This document shows positions 16,166 to 23,682 of a stretch of 34,396 nucleotides of DNA, in pieces. The notes beneath the pieces are model-generated. The model saw only the letters and a program-made list of their open reading frames with translations, had not been told where the DNA came from and did not search any database. The DNA is from Amycolatopsis nivea. GTDB lineage: Bacteria > Actinomycetota > Actinomycetes > Mycobacteriales > Pseudonocardiaceae. Position numbers and translations under genes: made by a program. The stretch spans positions 16,439 to 50,834 of the forward strand of contig NZ_SDLT01000053.1 of the NCBI RefSeq assembly GCF_004522235.1, in the 5' to 3' direction. Numbering within the stretch: the first letter of the stretch is position 1; each line of letters begins with the position of its first letter.

Positions 16166-16813
16166 GTGACCGACTTCCAGCGCGCCCGCAGTCCCGAGCA
16201 GGTGGAAGCCCGCCGCGAGGCGATCCTCGACGTGGCCGAACAGCTGATGACGGAGTCGTCCGTCAGCGAGGTCAGCATGCGCGAACTGGCCCGCCGGGTA
16301 GGCCTGTCGGCGTCGAACGTCGCGCGCTACTTCCCCACGCGGGAGGCCGTCTACCTGGAGGTGCTCGACCGCGCTCGCGGCGCGTGGCTCGACTCGCTCA
16401 CCCTCGACGGCGATCTGTCGGAGGTCGCCGCGACCCTCGCCCGCTCACTCGCGACGCGACCGGTCCTGTGCGAACTGATCAGCGTGCTGGCGAACGTGCT
16501 GGAGCGCAATGTCTCCACGGAAATCGCGCGGGACTACAAGCTGCGCTCGGCGAAGCACAACGCCCGCACCGCCGACCTGCTGCACGCCGCGCTGCCAGGC
16601 CTTTCCGCGGAGACCGCACAAGAACTGTCGTCCGCGATCTTCATGTTCACCGCGGGAATGTGGCCGCTGGCGCACCCGAACGAAGCCGTCCAAGAAGCCA
16701 TCAAGGACCCGCGCCTGGCCGGCTCCCGCCTCGACTTCGAGGACCGGTTGCGCCGCCTGATCGTCGTGCTGACGCTGGGCTACCAGGAAGCTAGGCGTCG
16801 AATCGGCCAGTGA
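16166..16813 (+). CDS. TetR family transcriptional regulator
   Basis: A 215-aa one-component repressor. The N-terminal helix-turn-helix spans about residues 17-62 (RREAILDVAEQLM...VSMRELARRVGLSASNVARYFPTREAVYLEVL), with the YFPTREA signature of the recognition helix end. The C-terminal ligand domain (about 80-205) is helical and resembles a TetR_C-type domain. The GTG start fits the family. It is divergent from the aldehyde dehydrogenase gene, with repeated palindromes in the gap. Its 3' end overlaps the end of the convergent Cds1-like gene by 23 bp. Confidence 0.92.
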   Translation: MTDFQRARSPEQVEARREAILDVAEQLMTESSVSEVSMRELARRVGLSASNVARYFPTREAVYLEVLDRARGAWLDSLTLDGDLSEVAATLARSLATRPVLCELISVLANVLERNVSTEIARDYKLRSAKHNARTADLLHAALPGLSAETAQELSSAIFMFTAGMWPLAHPNEAVQEAIKDPRLAGSRLDFEDRLRRLIVVLTLGYQEARRRIGQ

Positions 16814-17867
16814 GCAGGAACTCGTCGAACCGCGCCCGATACGGCGCGAGGTCGATCCCCTGCTCGCCGAGCCATTCGTCCGAGTAGTACGTGTTCGCGT
16901 ACCGCTCCCCGCCGTCGCACAGCAGCGTCACCACCGAACCCGCCTGGCCGTCCGCCAGCATCCGCGAGATCAGCTGGAACGCGCCATACAGGTTGGTCCC
17001 GGTCGAGCCGCCCGCCCAGTGCCCGGTGCGGTCCCGCAGCAACCGGATCGCCGCCAGCGAACCCGCGTCGGGCACCTGGAACATCTCGTCGATCACGCCG
17101 GGCACGAACGACGGTTCGCAACGCGGCCGTCCGATGCCTTCGATCCGCGACGGCATCCCGGTCGCGTAGTCCGGCGCACCGGTTTCCCACGCGCCGTAGA
17201 ACGACGAGTTTTCCGGGTCCACCACGCAGATCTTCGTGGTGTGCCGCTTGTACCGGACGTACCGGCCGAACGTCGCGCTCGTCCCGCCGGTGCCCGCGCC
17301 GACGACGATCCACGACGGCACCGGATGGCGTTCGGCGCGCATCTGCGCGAACACCGATTCGGCGATGTTGTTGTTGCCGCGCCAGTCCGTCGCGCGCTCG
17401 GCGTAGGTGAACTGGTCGAGGTAATGCCCGTTGCACTCGGCGGCCAGCCGCTCGGCCTCCGGGTACATCGCCGGCGCCGAGTCGACGTAATGGCACTCGC
17501 CGCCGTAGAACTCGATGAGCGCGATCTTTTCCTTGCTCGTCCGCCGCGGCACGACGGTCACGAACCGCAGGCCGAGCATGCGCGCGAAGTACGCCTCGGA
17601 CACCGCGGTCGAGCCGCTGGACGCCTCGACCAGCACGGTGTCCGGGCCGATGTGCCCGTTGACCAGGCCGTACAGGATCAGCGAGCGCGCGAGGCGGTGC
17701 TTGAGCGAGCCGGTCGGATGCACCGACTCGTCCTTCAGGTAAAGGTCGATGCCCCATTCCGGGGGCAGCGGGAAAACGTGCAGGTGAGTGTCGGCGCTGC
17801 GGTTGGCGTCGGCCTCGATGATCCGGACCGCTTCGCGGACCCAGGCGCGGCTGTGCGGTTTGCTCAT
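16791..17867 (-). CDS. cds1: PLP-dependent cysteine desulfhydrase, Cds1-like
   Basis: A 358-aa fold-type II PLP enzyme of the cysteine synthase superfamily. The Schiff-base lysine is K56 in HPTGSLKHRLA, the substrate loop SSGST at 83-87, and the phosphate-binding loop GAGTGGTS at 190-197. The N-terminus (WVREAVRIIEADANRSADTHL) and GGSTGTNLYG block look like M. tuberculosis Cds1 (Rv3684), an L-cysteine desulfhydrase giving pyruvate, ammonia and H2S; this is from memory of the family. It lacks the SAT/CysE partner and cys context expected of an O-acetylserine sulfhydrylase. The ATG overlaps the DUF4229 stop by 4 bp, so it is translationally coupled and in an operon with an Lrp-type regulator. 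Confidence 0.78.
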   Translation of the reverse strand: MSKPHSRAWVREAVRIIEADANRSADTHLHVFPLPPEWGIDLYLKDESVHPTGSLKHRLARSLILYGLVNGHIGPDTVLVEASSGSTAVSEAYFARMLGLRFVTVVPRRTSKEKIALIEFYGGECHYVDSAPAMYPEAERLAAECNGHYLDQFTYAERATDWRGNNNIAESVFAQMRAERHPVPSWIVVGAGTGGTSATFGRYVRYKRHTTKICVVDPENSSFYGAWETGAPDYATGMPSRIEGIGRPRCEPSFVPGVIDEMFQVPDAGSLAAIRLLRDRTGHWAGGSTGTNLYGAFQLISRMLADGQAGSVVTLLCDGGERYANTYYSDEWLGEQGIDLAPYRARFDEFLLTGRFDA

Positions 17868-18154
17868 GCCGCGGAATCGTCGGCCGAGGTCTCGCCGCGC
17901 AGCTGCGAACGCAGCTGGGCACGAGCACGCGCACGGGATTCGTTGCGCTTGGCCAGCCCGGCCGTCACGCGCTGGTTCAGCCCGCGCAGGAGCAGCAGTC
18001 CGAGCGGAAGGCCGACGACGAGCCCGATCAGCAAAGAGACCAGCAGCGGCACGCCGACCAGCGAAAGCACGACCGCGACCACCGCGACGAGCGCGAACCG
18101 CGCGATCAAGTACACCGTCAGGTCACGGGGAAGGTGGTCCGGTGTCTCGCTCAC
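17864..18154 (-). CDS. DUF4229 small membrane protein
   Basis: A 96-aa protein with two closely spaced membrane helices (about residues 15-35 and 38-60) joined by a tight turn, followed by a basic, Arg-rich cytoplasmic tail (LNQRVTAGLAKRNESRARARAQLRSQL). This is the DUF4229 pattern common in actinobacteria; no function is known. GTG start 11 bp after the Lrp gene, and a 4-bp ATGA overlap with the desulfhydrase gene. As I recall, mycobacteria carry a similar gene beside ccsA and the ParA gene, so this may be an ancestral member of the block. Confidence 0.78.
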   Translation of the reverse strand: MSETPDHLPRDLTVYLIARFALVAVVAVVLSLVGVPLLVSLLIGLVVGLPLGLLLLRGLNQRVTAGLAKRNESRARARAQLRSQLRGETSADDSAA

Positions 18155-18165
18155 ACCGAAACAGG

Positions 18166-18639
18166 CTACGCCCCGCTCGCCGGGTCCTCGTCCAGGCCCG
18201 CGTTGTTGGGGCGGCCCTCGAACCGGGTGGAGAGCACCACTGTCGTGTTGGTGCGGCCGACGCCGGGGATGCGGCGCAGCCTGCCGAGAGTGAGCTCCAG
18301 CTCGTCGACCGTCGAAACCCGCACCTTTACTACGAAGGCCTCGTCGCCCGCGACCGCGTAACAGCTCTCGACCTCGGGCAGTTCGCCGAGCGAAGCGGCG
18401 ACGTCCTCGTCGGTGGCGGTGTCGGTGGGATGGATGCCGACCAGCGCGGTGACGCCGAGTCCGACCGTGTTCGGGTCGACCATCGCGTGGTACCCGGTGA
18501 TCACGCCCGCCGCCTCGAGCTTCCCGACGCGTTCGTGCACCGACGACGCGGAGAGCCCCACCGTCCGGCCGAGGTCGGCGTAGGTAGCCCGGCCGTTGGC
18601 CCGCAGCTCGGCGATGATCTTCCGGTCCAGCTGATCCAC
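18166..18639 (-). CDS. Lrp/AsnC family transcriptional regulator
   Basis: A 157-aa feast/famine regulator. The N-terminal helix-turn-helix is at about 4-50 (LDRKIIAELRANGRATYADLGRTVGLSASSVHERVGKLEAAGVITGY) and the ligand-binding RAM domain at about 65-140. The GTG start at 18639 (VDQLDRK) fits the family; the frame extends 23 codons further but that sequence is not family-like. It is the first gene of an operon with DUF4229 and the Cds1-like desulfhydrase. Lrp-type activators of cysteine desulfidases are known in other bacteria (DecR/YbaO), so cysteine sensing is a fair guess. Confidence 0.9.
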   Translation of the reverse strand: MDQLDRKIIAELRANGRATYADLGRTVGLSASSVHERVGKLEAAGVITGYHAMVDPNTVGLGVTALVGIHPTDTATDEDVAASLGELPEVESCYAVAGDEAFVVKVRVSTVDELELTLGRLRRIPGVGRTNTTVVLSTRFEGRPNNAGLDEDPASGA

Positions 18640-19001
18640 CGGCTCATTATGCGGCGCGCCCGCGCGGGAGGCGCATCCCGGTAGGCCCCGGATTGTCTCC
18701 TGCGTCACAGCAACCTCGACGCCGGACGCCGCCCAGCCGCGGCCTTTGCTCAGTCTTTACCCGAATCTCGGCGCAGCTGGTCAGAAAATGCCTGGTCAGC
18801 GAGGCGCGAACGGGCGCTGAGCGATCCTGAGAATCTGCTGAGTTATGTCCCTTTTGCACTTTAAGGGCTCTTTACCCAAGGACAACCGTTCGAGTACCCG
18901 ACGGGTGAAGTGCCACGATTGCCGCGTTGGCCACCCGGGCGCGACGGGCGAAATCGCCCGATGCCCCCGGTATAGCAAGTTGGGCGTTAAGGAGGCGGAA
19001 A
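18640..19001. promoter_or_regulatory. divergent intergenic region between lrp and bldC
   Basis: A 362-bp gap without a credible gene. It holds a direct repeat CTGGTCAG at 18777-18784 and 18792-18799 (15-bp period), three CTGAG words at 18817, 18827 and 18838 (10- and 11-bp steps, so on one DNA face), and a CTTTACCC word seen twice, near 18754 and 18869. A GGGCGA-AA-TCGCCC hairpin lies near 18947-18960, followed by a TATAGC box near 18971 that could be the bldC -10 element. These point to a regulated promoter; the factor is unknown. Confidence 0.45.
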
Positions 19002-19214
19002 ATGACCGCAACCATGGGCGGACGGTTGCTCACCCCGGGTGAGGTGGCCGCTCTGTTCCGGGTGGACCCGAAGACCGTGACCCGCTGGGCCACCGCGGGT
19101 CGCATCGGCTCGATCCGGACGCCGGGCGGACACCGCAGGTTCCGCGAGTCCGAGGTGAACGACCTTCTGGCCGAGCTCACCACGGACGCGAGCGAGCCGA
19201 CCCGCAAGATCTGA
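19002..19214 (+). CDS. bldC: BldC-type MerR-like DNA-binding protein
   Basis: A 70-aa winged-helix protein with the BldC core LTPGEVAALFRVDPKTVTRWATAGRIGSIRTPGGHRRFRESEV (residues 10-52). In Streptomyces, BldC binds direct repeats head-to-tail and delays entry into sporulation; orthologs are widespread in actinobacteria, including non-sporulating ones. It lacks the dimerisation coil and ligand domain of true MerR proteins, as expected. A strong ribosome site AAGGAGG is at 18989-18995, six bases before the ATG; an earlier in-frame start at 18927 is rejected. A strong hairpin follows, so it is monocistronic. Confidence 0.93.
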   Translation: MTATMGGRLLTPGEVAALFRVDPKTVTRWATAGRIGSIRTPGGHRRFRESEVNDLLAELTTDASEPTRKI

Positions 19215-19234
19215 TCCGCGGGTCTCGAACACGC

Positions 19235-19293
19235 CGAAGGGTCGTGACTGGCAAGGGGTGCCTCCCGCATCGCTTGCCGGTCACGACCCTTCG
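19235..19293. terminator. strong hairpin terminator after bldC
   Basis: The arms 19235-19255 (CGAAGGGTCGTGAC-T-GGCAAG) and 19273-19293 pair over 21 positions with one T-G wobble and a 17-base loop. It lies 20 bp beyond the bldC stop. No T-run follows, as is usual for high-GC actinobacterial terminators. Confidence 0.8.
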
Positions 19294-19386
19294 CCGCGTT
19301 CCGGGGCGGGTCCGCGCGCACCGTCCCCCCGGTCCGGCCCGATTGCGGCTAATCTGGGGGGCCAGCACGACGGAAGGACCCCGGGC

Positions 19387-19569
19387 ATGATCCCTTTGCT
19401 CGCAGCGGTGGGCGCGATCACCATCGCCGTTCTGTTGTGGCGGGCACTCGGCGCGCAGCGGATCAGCGTCCCGCAGCGCCGCCCGGCCGTCGCTCCCGAC
19501 GACGATCCCGAATTCCTGCGCAAGCTCTCCGAACAGCAGCGCAAACGCCCGGACGAAACCGACTCCTGA
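19387..19569 (+). CDS. small single-span membrane protein
   Basis: A 60-aa protein: one hydrophobic helix at about residues 3-22 (PLLAAVGAITIAVLLWRALG), then a basic segment and a charged, proline-containing cytoplasmic tail ending LRKLSEQQRKRPDETDS. The ATG is preceded by GGAAGGA. The frame continues upstream without homology sense. I do not recognise a named family, though short anchored proteins of this type are common next to conserved actinobacterial genes. It is transcribed rightward toward a large hairpin shared with the convergent ParA gene. Confidence 0.65.
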   Translation: MIPLLAAVGAITIAVLLWRALGAQRISVPQRRPAVAPDDDPEFLRKLSEQQRKRPDETDS

Positions 19570-19574
19570 GCGTG

Positions 19575-19699
19575 TTTGATTGCCCCGGCTCCGCCGGGGC
19601 GCCGAGATCGCTGGGAAGCCGGTTTCGTCCCTCCCGATTTCAGTCCAGAAACCGGCGCGATCTCGGGTTGTGGTTGCGGAGCCCGCACGGTCAATCAAG
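19575..19699. terminator. compound bidirectional terminator
   Basis: Nested hairpins between convergent genes: a perfect GCCCCGGC-TCC-GCCGGGGC (19582-19600); a longer stem CGAGATCGC plus GCCGGTTTC (19603-19611, 19618-19626) pairing with 19648-19665 around a 6-base bulge; and outer arms TTGATTG / CAATCAA (19576-19582, 19692-19698). It should stop both the 60-aa gene and the ParA transcript. Confidence 0.75.
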
Positions 19700-19712
19700 C
19701 GCAGCCGCTTGG

Positions 19713-20996
19713 TTAAGCCCTGCCGTTAAAACCGTCCGCCACGGTCGCCGCCAGTTCCAGCAGCGCCAGCCGGGTGTCCCCGCCGAGACGCTCCAGTTCG
19801 ATTTCCGCGCCCTCTTCCAGGTGCGCGTCGAACGGGATCCGGCACACCGAACGCACCTTCGCGCCGAAGTGCGCGGCCAGCTTGTCCAGGTCGACCGAAC
19901 TGCCCTTCGGGCGCACCGAGTTGATCACCACGACCGAGCGTTTCACCAGGTCGCCGTAACCGTGCGCCTCGAGCCAGTCCAGCGTCGCCGAGGCGCTGCG
20001 GGCCCCGTCGACCGAACCTGAGGACACCACCACCAGCGAGTCCGCGACGTCGAGGACGCCCTTCATCGCCGAGTGCATCAAACCGGTGCCGCAGTCGGTG
20101 AGGACGATGTTGTAGAAGTGCTCGAGCAGGTTCACCGTGCGCCGGTAGTCGTTCTCGGAGAACGCCTCCGACACCGCCGGATCCTGTTCGCTGGCCAGGA
20201 TTTCCAGCCGGCTCGACCCCTGCGACGTGTACGACCGGACGTCGCTGTAGCGCGTGATCTTGTCCGCGTCGCGCAGCAGGTGCCGCACGGTCGCGGTGGT
20301 TTCGATGGCGATCTTCTGCGACAGCGTCCCGCGGTCCGGGTTCGCGTCCACCGCCACCACGCGGTCGCCGCGCAGGGACGCGAACGTCGCGCCGAGCGTG
20401 GTCGTGGTCGTGGTCTTGCCGACGCCGCCCTTGAGGCTCAGCATCGCGATCTTGTAGCACCCGCGCAGCGGCTGGTTGACCCGCGCGATCAGCTCGCGCC
20501 GGCGCGTGTCCGCCGGGCTCTCCCCCGGGTTGAGCAGCTTGCCGCTGCCCAGGTACACCGCCTTGCGCCAGCCGGACTGCGGCGTGCGCTTCTGCTGTTT
20601 GACCAGGTGCGCGGTGGCCAGCTCGTCCGCGCTGGACGCCGGTTGCGGCAGCCCCTGAGCCCCAGCCGGAGCGCCCGGCACGGGAGCCACGCCCGGAGGA
20701 GCGACGGGCTGCTGCTGGTATCCCGGCGGGGCGGCGTGCTGCGGCTGGTGCTGCTGCGCGGGAGGCTGCAGCGGCGGCAGGTTCTGGTCGTAGTGCGGCT
20801 GGTAGCCGCCCGGCTGCGGCAGCGGCTGGTACGCGCCCTGCGGCGGCGGGTCGACGACCTGCGTCGGCTGCGCGTCGTACGGCCCGGTGCCGGGGTGCGG
20901 CGTCGAGTCGGTGCGTTCCTCGGAGAACATGGCAGCCGGTTCCTGGGCCTGCTCGGACTGCTGTTCGCCGGCAGTCTCTTCACTGGGTCCGGTCAC
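19713..20996 (-). CDS. ParA/MinD-like ATPase with Pro/Gln-rich N-terminal region
   Basis: A 427-aa protein. Residues 1-125 are low-complexity and rich in Pro, Gln, Gly and Tyr, so probably disordered. The ATPase domain begins near 180 with the deviant Walker A motif KGGVGKTT (189-196), followed by VVAVDANPDRG and a Walker B-like IVLTDCGTG. The GTG at 20996 has GGAGG nine bases upstream; the TTG three codons earlier is too close to it. No parB-like gene or parS site is near, so this is an orphan ParA, probably acting in positioning or membrane-linked assembly rather than plasmid segregation. It follows ccsB on the same strand, as in mycobacteria (Rv0530-like, from memory). A role in cytochrome c assembly is unproven. 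Confidence 0.85.
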   Translation of the reverse strand: MTGPSEETAGEQQSEQAQEPAAMFSEERTDSTPHPGTGPYDAQPTQVVDPPPQGAYQPLPQPGGYQPHYDQNLPPLQPPAQQHQPQHAAPPGYQQQPVAPPGVAPVPGAPAGAQGLPQPASSADELATAHLVKQQKRTPQSGWRKAVYLGSGKLLNPGESPADTRRRELIARVNQPLRGCYKIAMLSLKGGVGKTTTTTTLGATFASLRGDRVVAVDANPDRGTLSQKIAIETTATVRHLLRDADKITRYSDVRSYTSQGSSRLEILASEQDPAVSEAFSENDYRRTVNLLEHFYNIVLTDCGTGLMHSAMKGVLDVADSLVVVSSGSVDGARSASATLDWLEAHGYGDLVKRSVVVINSVRPKGSSVDLDKLAAHFGAKVRSVCRIPFDAHLEEGAEIELERLGGDTRLALLELAATVADGFNGRA

Positions 20997-21023
20997 CGTT
21001 GCCAACCTCCCGGGTACGTCGAA

Positions 21024-21058
21024 GGGCCCCTGGCGACGACGGTAGTCGCCCGAGGCCC
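21024..21058. terminator. hairpin between ccsB and the ParA-like gene
   Basis: GGCGAC (21032-21037) pairs with GTCGCC (21045-21050), extended after a small internal loop by GGGCC (21024-21028) with GGCCC (21054-21058). It lies in the 85-bp gap between ccsB and the ParA gene and may reduce readthrough between them. Confidence 0.45.
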
Positions 21059-21081
21059 GGTCCGGGCGGTGGACCCCCGGC

Positions 21082-22074
21082 TCAGCTCACTCCGGCGTAG
21101 GAATGCAGTCCGGCGGTAACCAGGTTGACGAAGAACAGGTTGAAGATCGTCACCGAGAACCCGACGATGTTGATCACCGCCGCGCGCGTCCCGCGCCAGC
21201 CCGCGGTGGCGCGGGAGTGCAGGTATGCCGCGTAAACGACCCACGCGATGAACGCGACGGTCTCCTTCGGGTCCCAGCCCCAGAACCGGCCCCACGCGGC
21301 CTCGGCCCACACCGCGCCGCACAGCACGCCGAAAGTGAAGATCGGGAACGCCACGATCGTGGCGCGGTAGGCGATCCGGTCGAGGACGTCGGCGGAGGGC
21401 AGCTTCGGGCCGAAACCGGCGAACTTGGCCGGGTTGCGGTCGTGCGCGGTGCGGAAGAGGTACAGCACGCTCGCCACGCCCGGCACCAGGAACACGCCGG
21501 AGCCGATGATCGCGGCGGACACGTGGATGTAAAGCCAGTACGACTGCAGCGCGGGCACGACCGGCGCGGCGACCGTGTACAGCATCGTGCCGTTGATGAA
21601 CATCAGGATCACGACGGGCAGCAGCAGGAACCCGGTGAGGTGGCGGACCGGGAACTTCTTGATCACCACGAGCCACGCGACGACGGTGATGAAGGTGACC
21701 GCCATGCCGTACTCGTACATGTTGCCCCACGGCGCGCGGTGCACCGCGAGTCCGCGCAGCACGATCGCCGACAACTGCAGCAGCGCGCCCAGCACGAGCA
21801 GCGCCGCGCCCATCCGGCCGATCCGCTCCGCGCGGCCGACCGCACGCGGGGCCTCGGGCTCGGCCGGGACGTCGCCGTTTTCGATCGCGGCGTCGTCGGT
21901 GTCGGGTCCGCCCGCGCCGACCAGCACGCGCTTGCGGCTGCGCTCGGCGGCGAGACGGCCCTTCGCGCCGAACGCCTGCTCGAAGAGCGTGAACAGCAGC
22001 GCCAGCACGTAAATCGCCACTGTCGTCGTGTACAGCAGGTCGCTGTACTGCGAGAGAGTCTCGTTGATTTCCAT
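21082..22074 (-). CDS. ccsB: System II cytochrome c synthase subunit CcsB/CcsA
   Basis: A 330-aa polytopic membrane protein of the CcmC/CcmF/CcsA heme-handling family. The heme-binding WWD-type motif appears as WGRFWGWDPKE, with WGWDPKE at residues 265-271; conserved external histidines occur in the flanking helices. With ResB it forms the complex that delivers heme across the membrane and attaches it to apocytochrome c CXXCH motifs. It begins 3 bp after the resB stop, so it is translationally linked. Naming follows actinobacterial usage (ccsB; Rv0529 is called ccsA). Confidence 0.93.
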   Translation of the reverse strand: MEINETLSQYSDLLYTTTVAIYVLALLFTLFEQAFGAKGRLAAERSRKRVLVGAGGPDTDDAAIENGDVPAEPEAPRAVGRAERIGRMGAALLVLGALLQLSAIVLRGLAVHRAPWGNMYEYGMAVTFITVVAWLVVIKKFPVRHLTGFLLLPVVILMFINGTMLYTVAAPVVPALQSYWLYIHVSAAIIGSGVFLVPGVASVLYLFRTAHDRNPAKFAGFGPKLPSADVLDRIAYRATIVAFPIFTFGVLCGAVWAEAAWGRFWGWDPKETVAFIAWVVYAAYLHSRATAGWRGTRAAVINIVGFSVTIFNLFFVNLVTAGLHSYAGVS

Positions 22075-22077
22075 GCC

Positions 22078-23682
22078 TCAGCTGCCCTTCCGGCCCGTGA
22101 CCAGCCGTTCGCTGATCCGCTGGAATTCCTCGCCGTATCCGGCTTGATCCGTGCGCGCGAGCCCCGCGACCTCGATCACGGTACTCGCGCCCTCGTCCTT
22201 GCCCGGCCGCACCCGCACCCACACGCGACGCCGCTTGACCAGCAGCGACGCCCCGAGCCCGGCGAACATCACGATCGCGAAGCCGAGCACGTAGCCCTGC
22301 GTCGGATCGTGCGAGATCTGCAGGTTGACCCACTTGTTGACGCCGTCGAAGCGCACCTTGGTGCCGTCGTCGAGCGTCAGTTCCTGGCCGACCGCGAGGT
22401 TCTTGCGGGCGACCCGCTTGAGCCTGCCGTCCTGGACGCGGGACTGGTCGACCGAGAACACCGACTGGCCGCGGCCCGCGTCGAGACCGAGGTCGCCGCG
22501 CAGCACGTCGACGGCGACCATCGGGTTGTTCAGCTGCGGCGCGGTCGAGGTGAGGACGCCGCCGTGGATGAACGAGGACGGCGCGAAGAGGCCGGTGATC
22601 GCGAGCTGCTTGGTGCGCCGCTGGACCTCGTCGGTGACGCCGGGCTGGTCGAACTTCGTCGCGCCCTCGGACAGCATCGTCGCCGGGTTGGTGAACATCC
22701 ACTGGGTGTTCTGGGTGCGCTTCTCGCCGTTCGGGAAGGTCACCGTGAACTGCGGCGAATAACCGTTGCCCAGCAGGTAAACCCGGTCGCCGACGGTGCG
22801 CAGCGGCTCGTTGACCTCGAGGTCGTACGGCTTCCACGTACCGGTCTGCAGGTCCTGGCCGGACTGGTACTCGATGTGCGAGTGGTAGTAGTCGGCCTGG
22901 TTGGTGGCGGTGTAGCGGGCGGTGAAGTCGTTGACCTTCACGCAGAACGGGTCGAGGTCGGTGCCGTCGACGCGCAGGCCCGCTTCGAACGAGTCGTAGT
23001 TGTAGATGCCCGAGTTGCAGAACTGGCCGCCGTTGGCCTGCACGATGACCTGGCCCTCGTAGCTGTAGAGCTTGCCGAGCGCGAAGAAAATGATCAGGCC
23101 GAGCATGCCGAAGTGGAAGAGCAGGTTGCCGGTCTCGCGCAGGTAGCCGCGTTCGGCCGAGACGCTGAACCCGCCGCCGTCCTCCTCGCGCTCGACGCGC
23201 CGCCAGCCGGACAGCTGCTTGCGCACGTCGTCGCGGATCGTCTCCGGCGTGCGCGCGGTGCGGGCGATCCGGTGGTGCGGCATGCGCGCGAGATTGCGCG
23301 GCGTCAGCACCGGCTTCGCGCGCATCTGCTTGAGGTACTCGAAGCTGCGCGGCGTGAGACAGCCGATCAGCGAGATCATCAGCAGGATGTAGATCGCGGA
23401 GAACCAGACGCTGGAGTAGACGTCGTAGAACTCCAGCTTGTCGAGCAGCGACCCCCACCAGCCGTGCGCGCTGATGTACTCGTCGACCTTCGGCGCGTTC
23501 AGCCGCCGCTGCGGCAGCAACGCGCCGGGCAGCGCGGCGAGCGCCAGCAGGAACAGCAGCACCAGCGCGGTGCGCATGGATGTCAGGCCGCGCCAGGTGT
23601 TGCGCAGGAAAGCCAGGAACTGCTTGGCGGCGGACGGCCGGTACGGCTGAGGGTTCTTCGGGGGCGCTTCGGTAGTGGTCAC
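22078..23682 (-). CDS. resB: cytochrome c biogenesis protein ResB
   Basis: A 534-aa ResB/Ccs1 protein. Hydrophobic segments at about 35-58 and 87-107, another near residue 180, and one close to the C-terminus (LGFAIVMFAGLGASLLV) surround a large extracytoplasmic domain, the usual ResB layout. It works with CcsB as the heme transporter and synthetase. The GTG start overlaps the ccdA stop as GTGA, giving a 4-bp overlap and coupling; the frame continues upstream but that is antisense-frame ccdA sequence, not ResB. Confidence 0.92.
   Translation of the reverse strand: MTTTEAPPKNPQPYRPSAAKQFLAFLRNTWRGLTSMRTALVLLFLLALAALPGALLPQRRLNAPKVDEYISAHGWWGSLLDKLEFYDVYSSVWFSAIYILLMISLIGCLTPRSFEYLKQMRAKPVLTPRNLARMPHHRIARTARTPETIRDDVRKQLSGWRRVEREEDGGGFSVSAERGYLRETGNLLFHFGMLGLIIFFALGKLYSYEGQVIVQANGGQFCNSGIYNYDSFEAGLRVDGTDLDPFCVKVNDFTARYTATNQADYYHSHIEYQSGQDLQTGTWKPYDLEVNEPLRTVGDRVYLLGNGYSPQFTVTFPNGEKRTQNTQWMFTNPATMLSEGATKFDQPGVTDEVQRRTKQLAITGLFAPSSFIHGGVLTSTAPQLNNPMVAVDVLRGDLGLDAGRGQSVFSVDQSRVQDGRLKRVARKNLAVGQELTLDDGTKVRFDGVNKWVNLQISHDPTQGYVLGFAIVMFAGLGASLLVKRRRVWVRVRPGKDEGASTVIEVAGLARTDQAGYGEEFQRISERLVTGRKGS

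Noticed and set aside
18647..18859. Small frames upstream of bldC on either strand
   Set aside because: No ribosome site, no conserved sequence and overlap with likely regulatory DNA.
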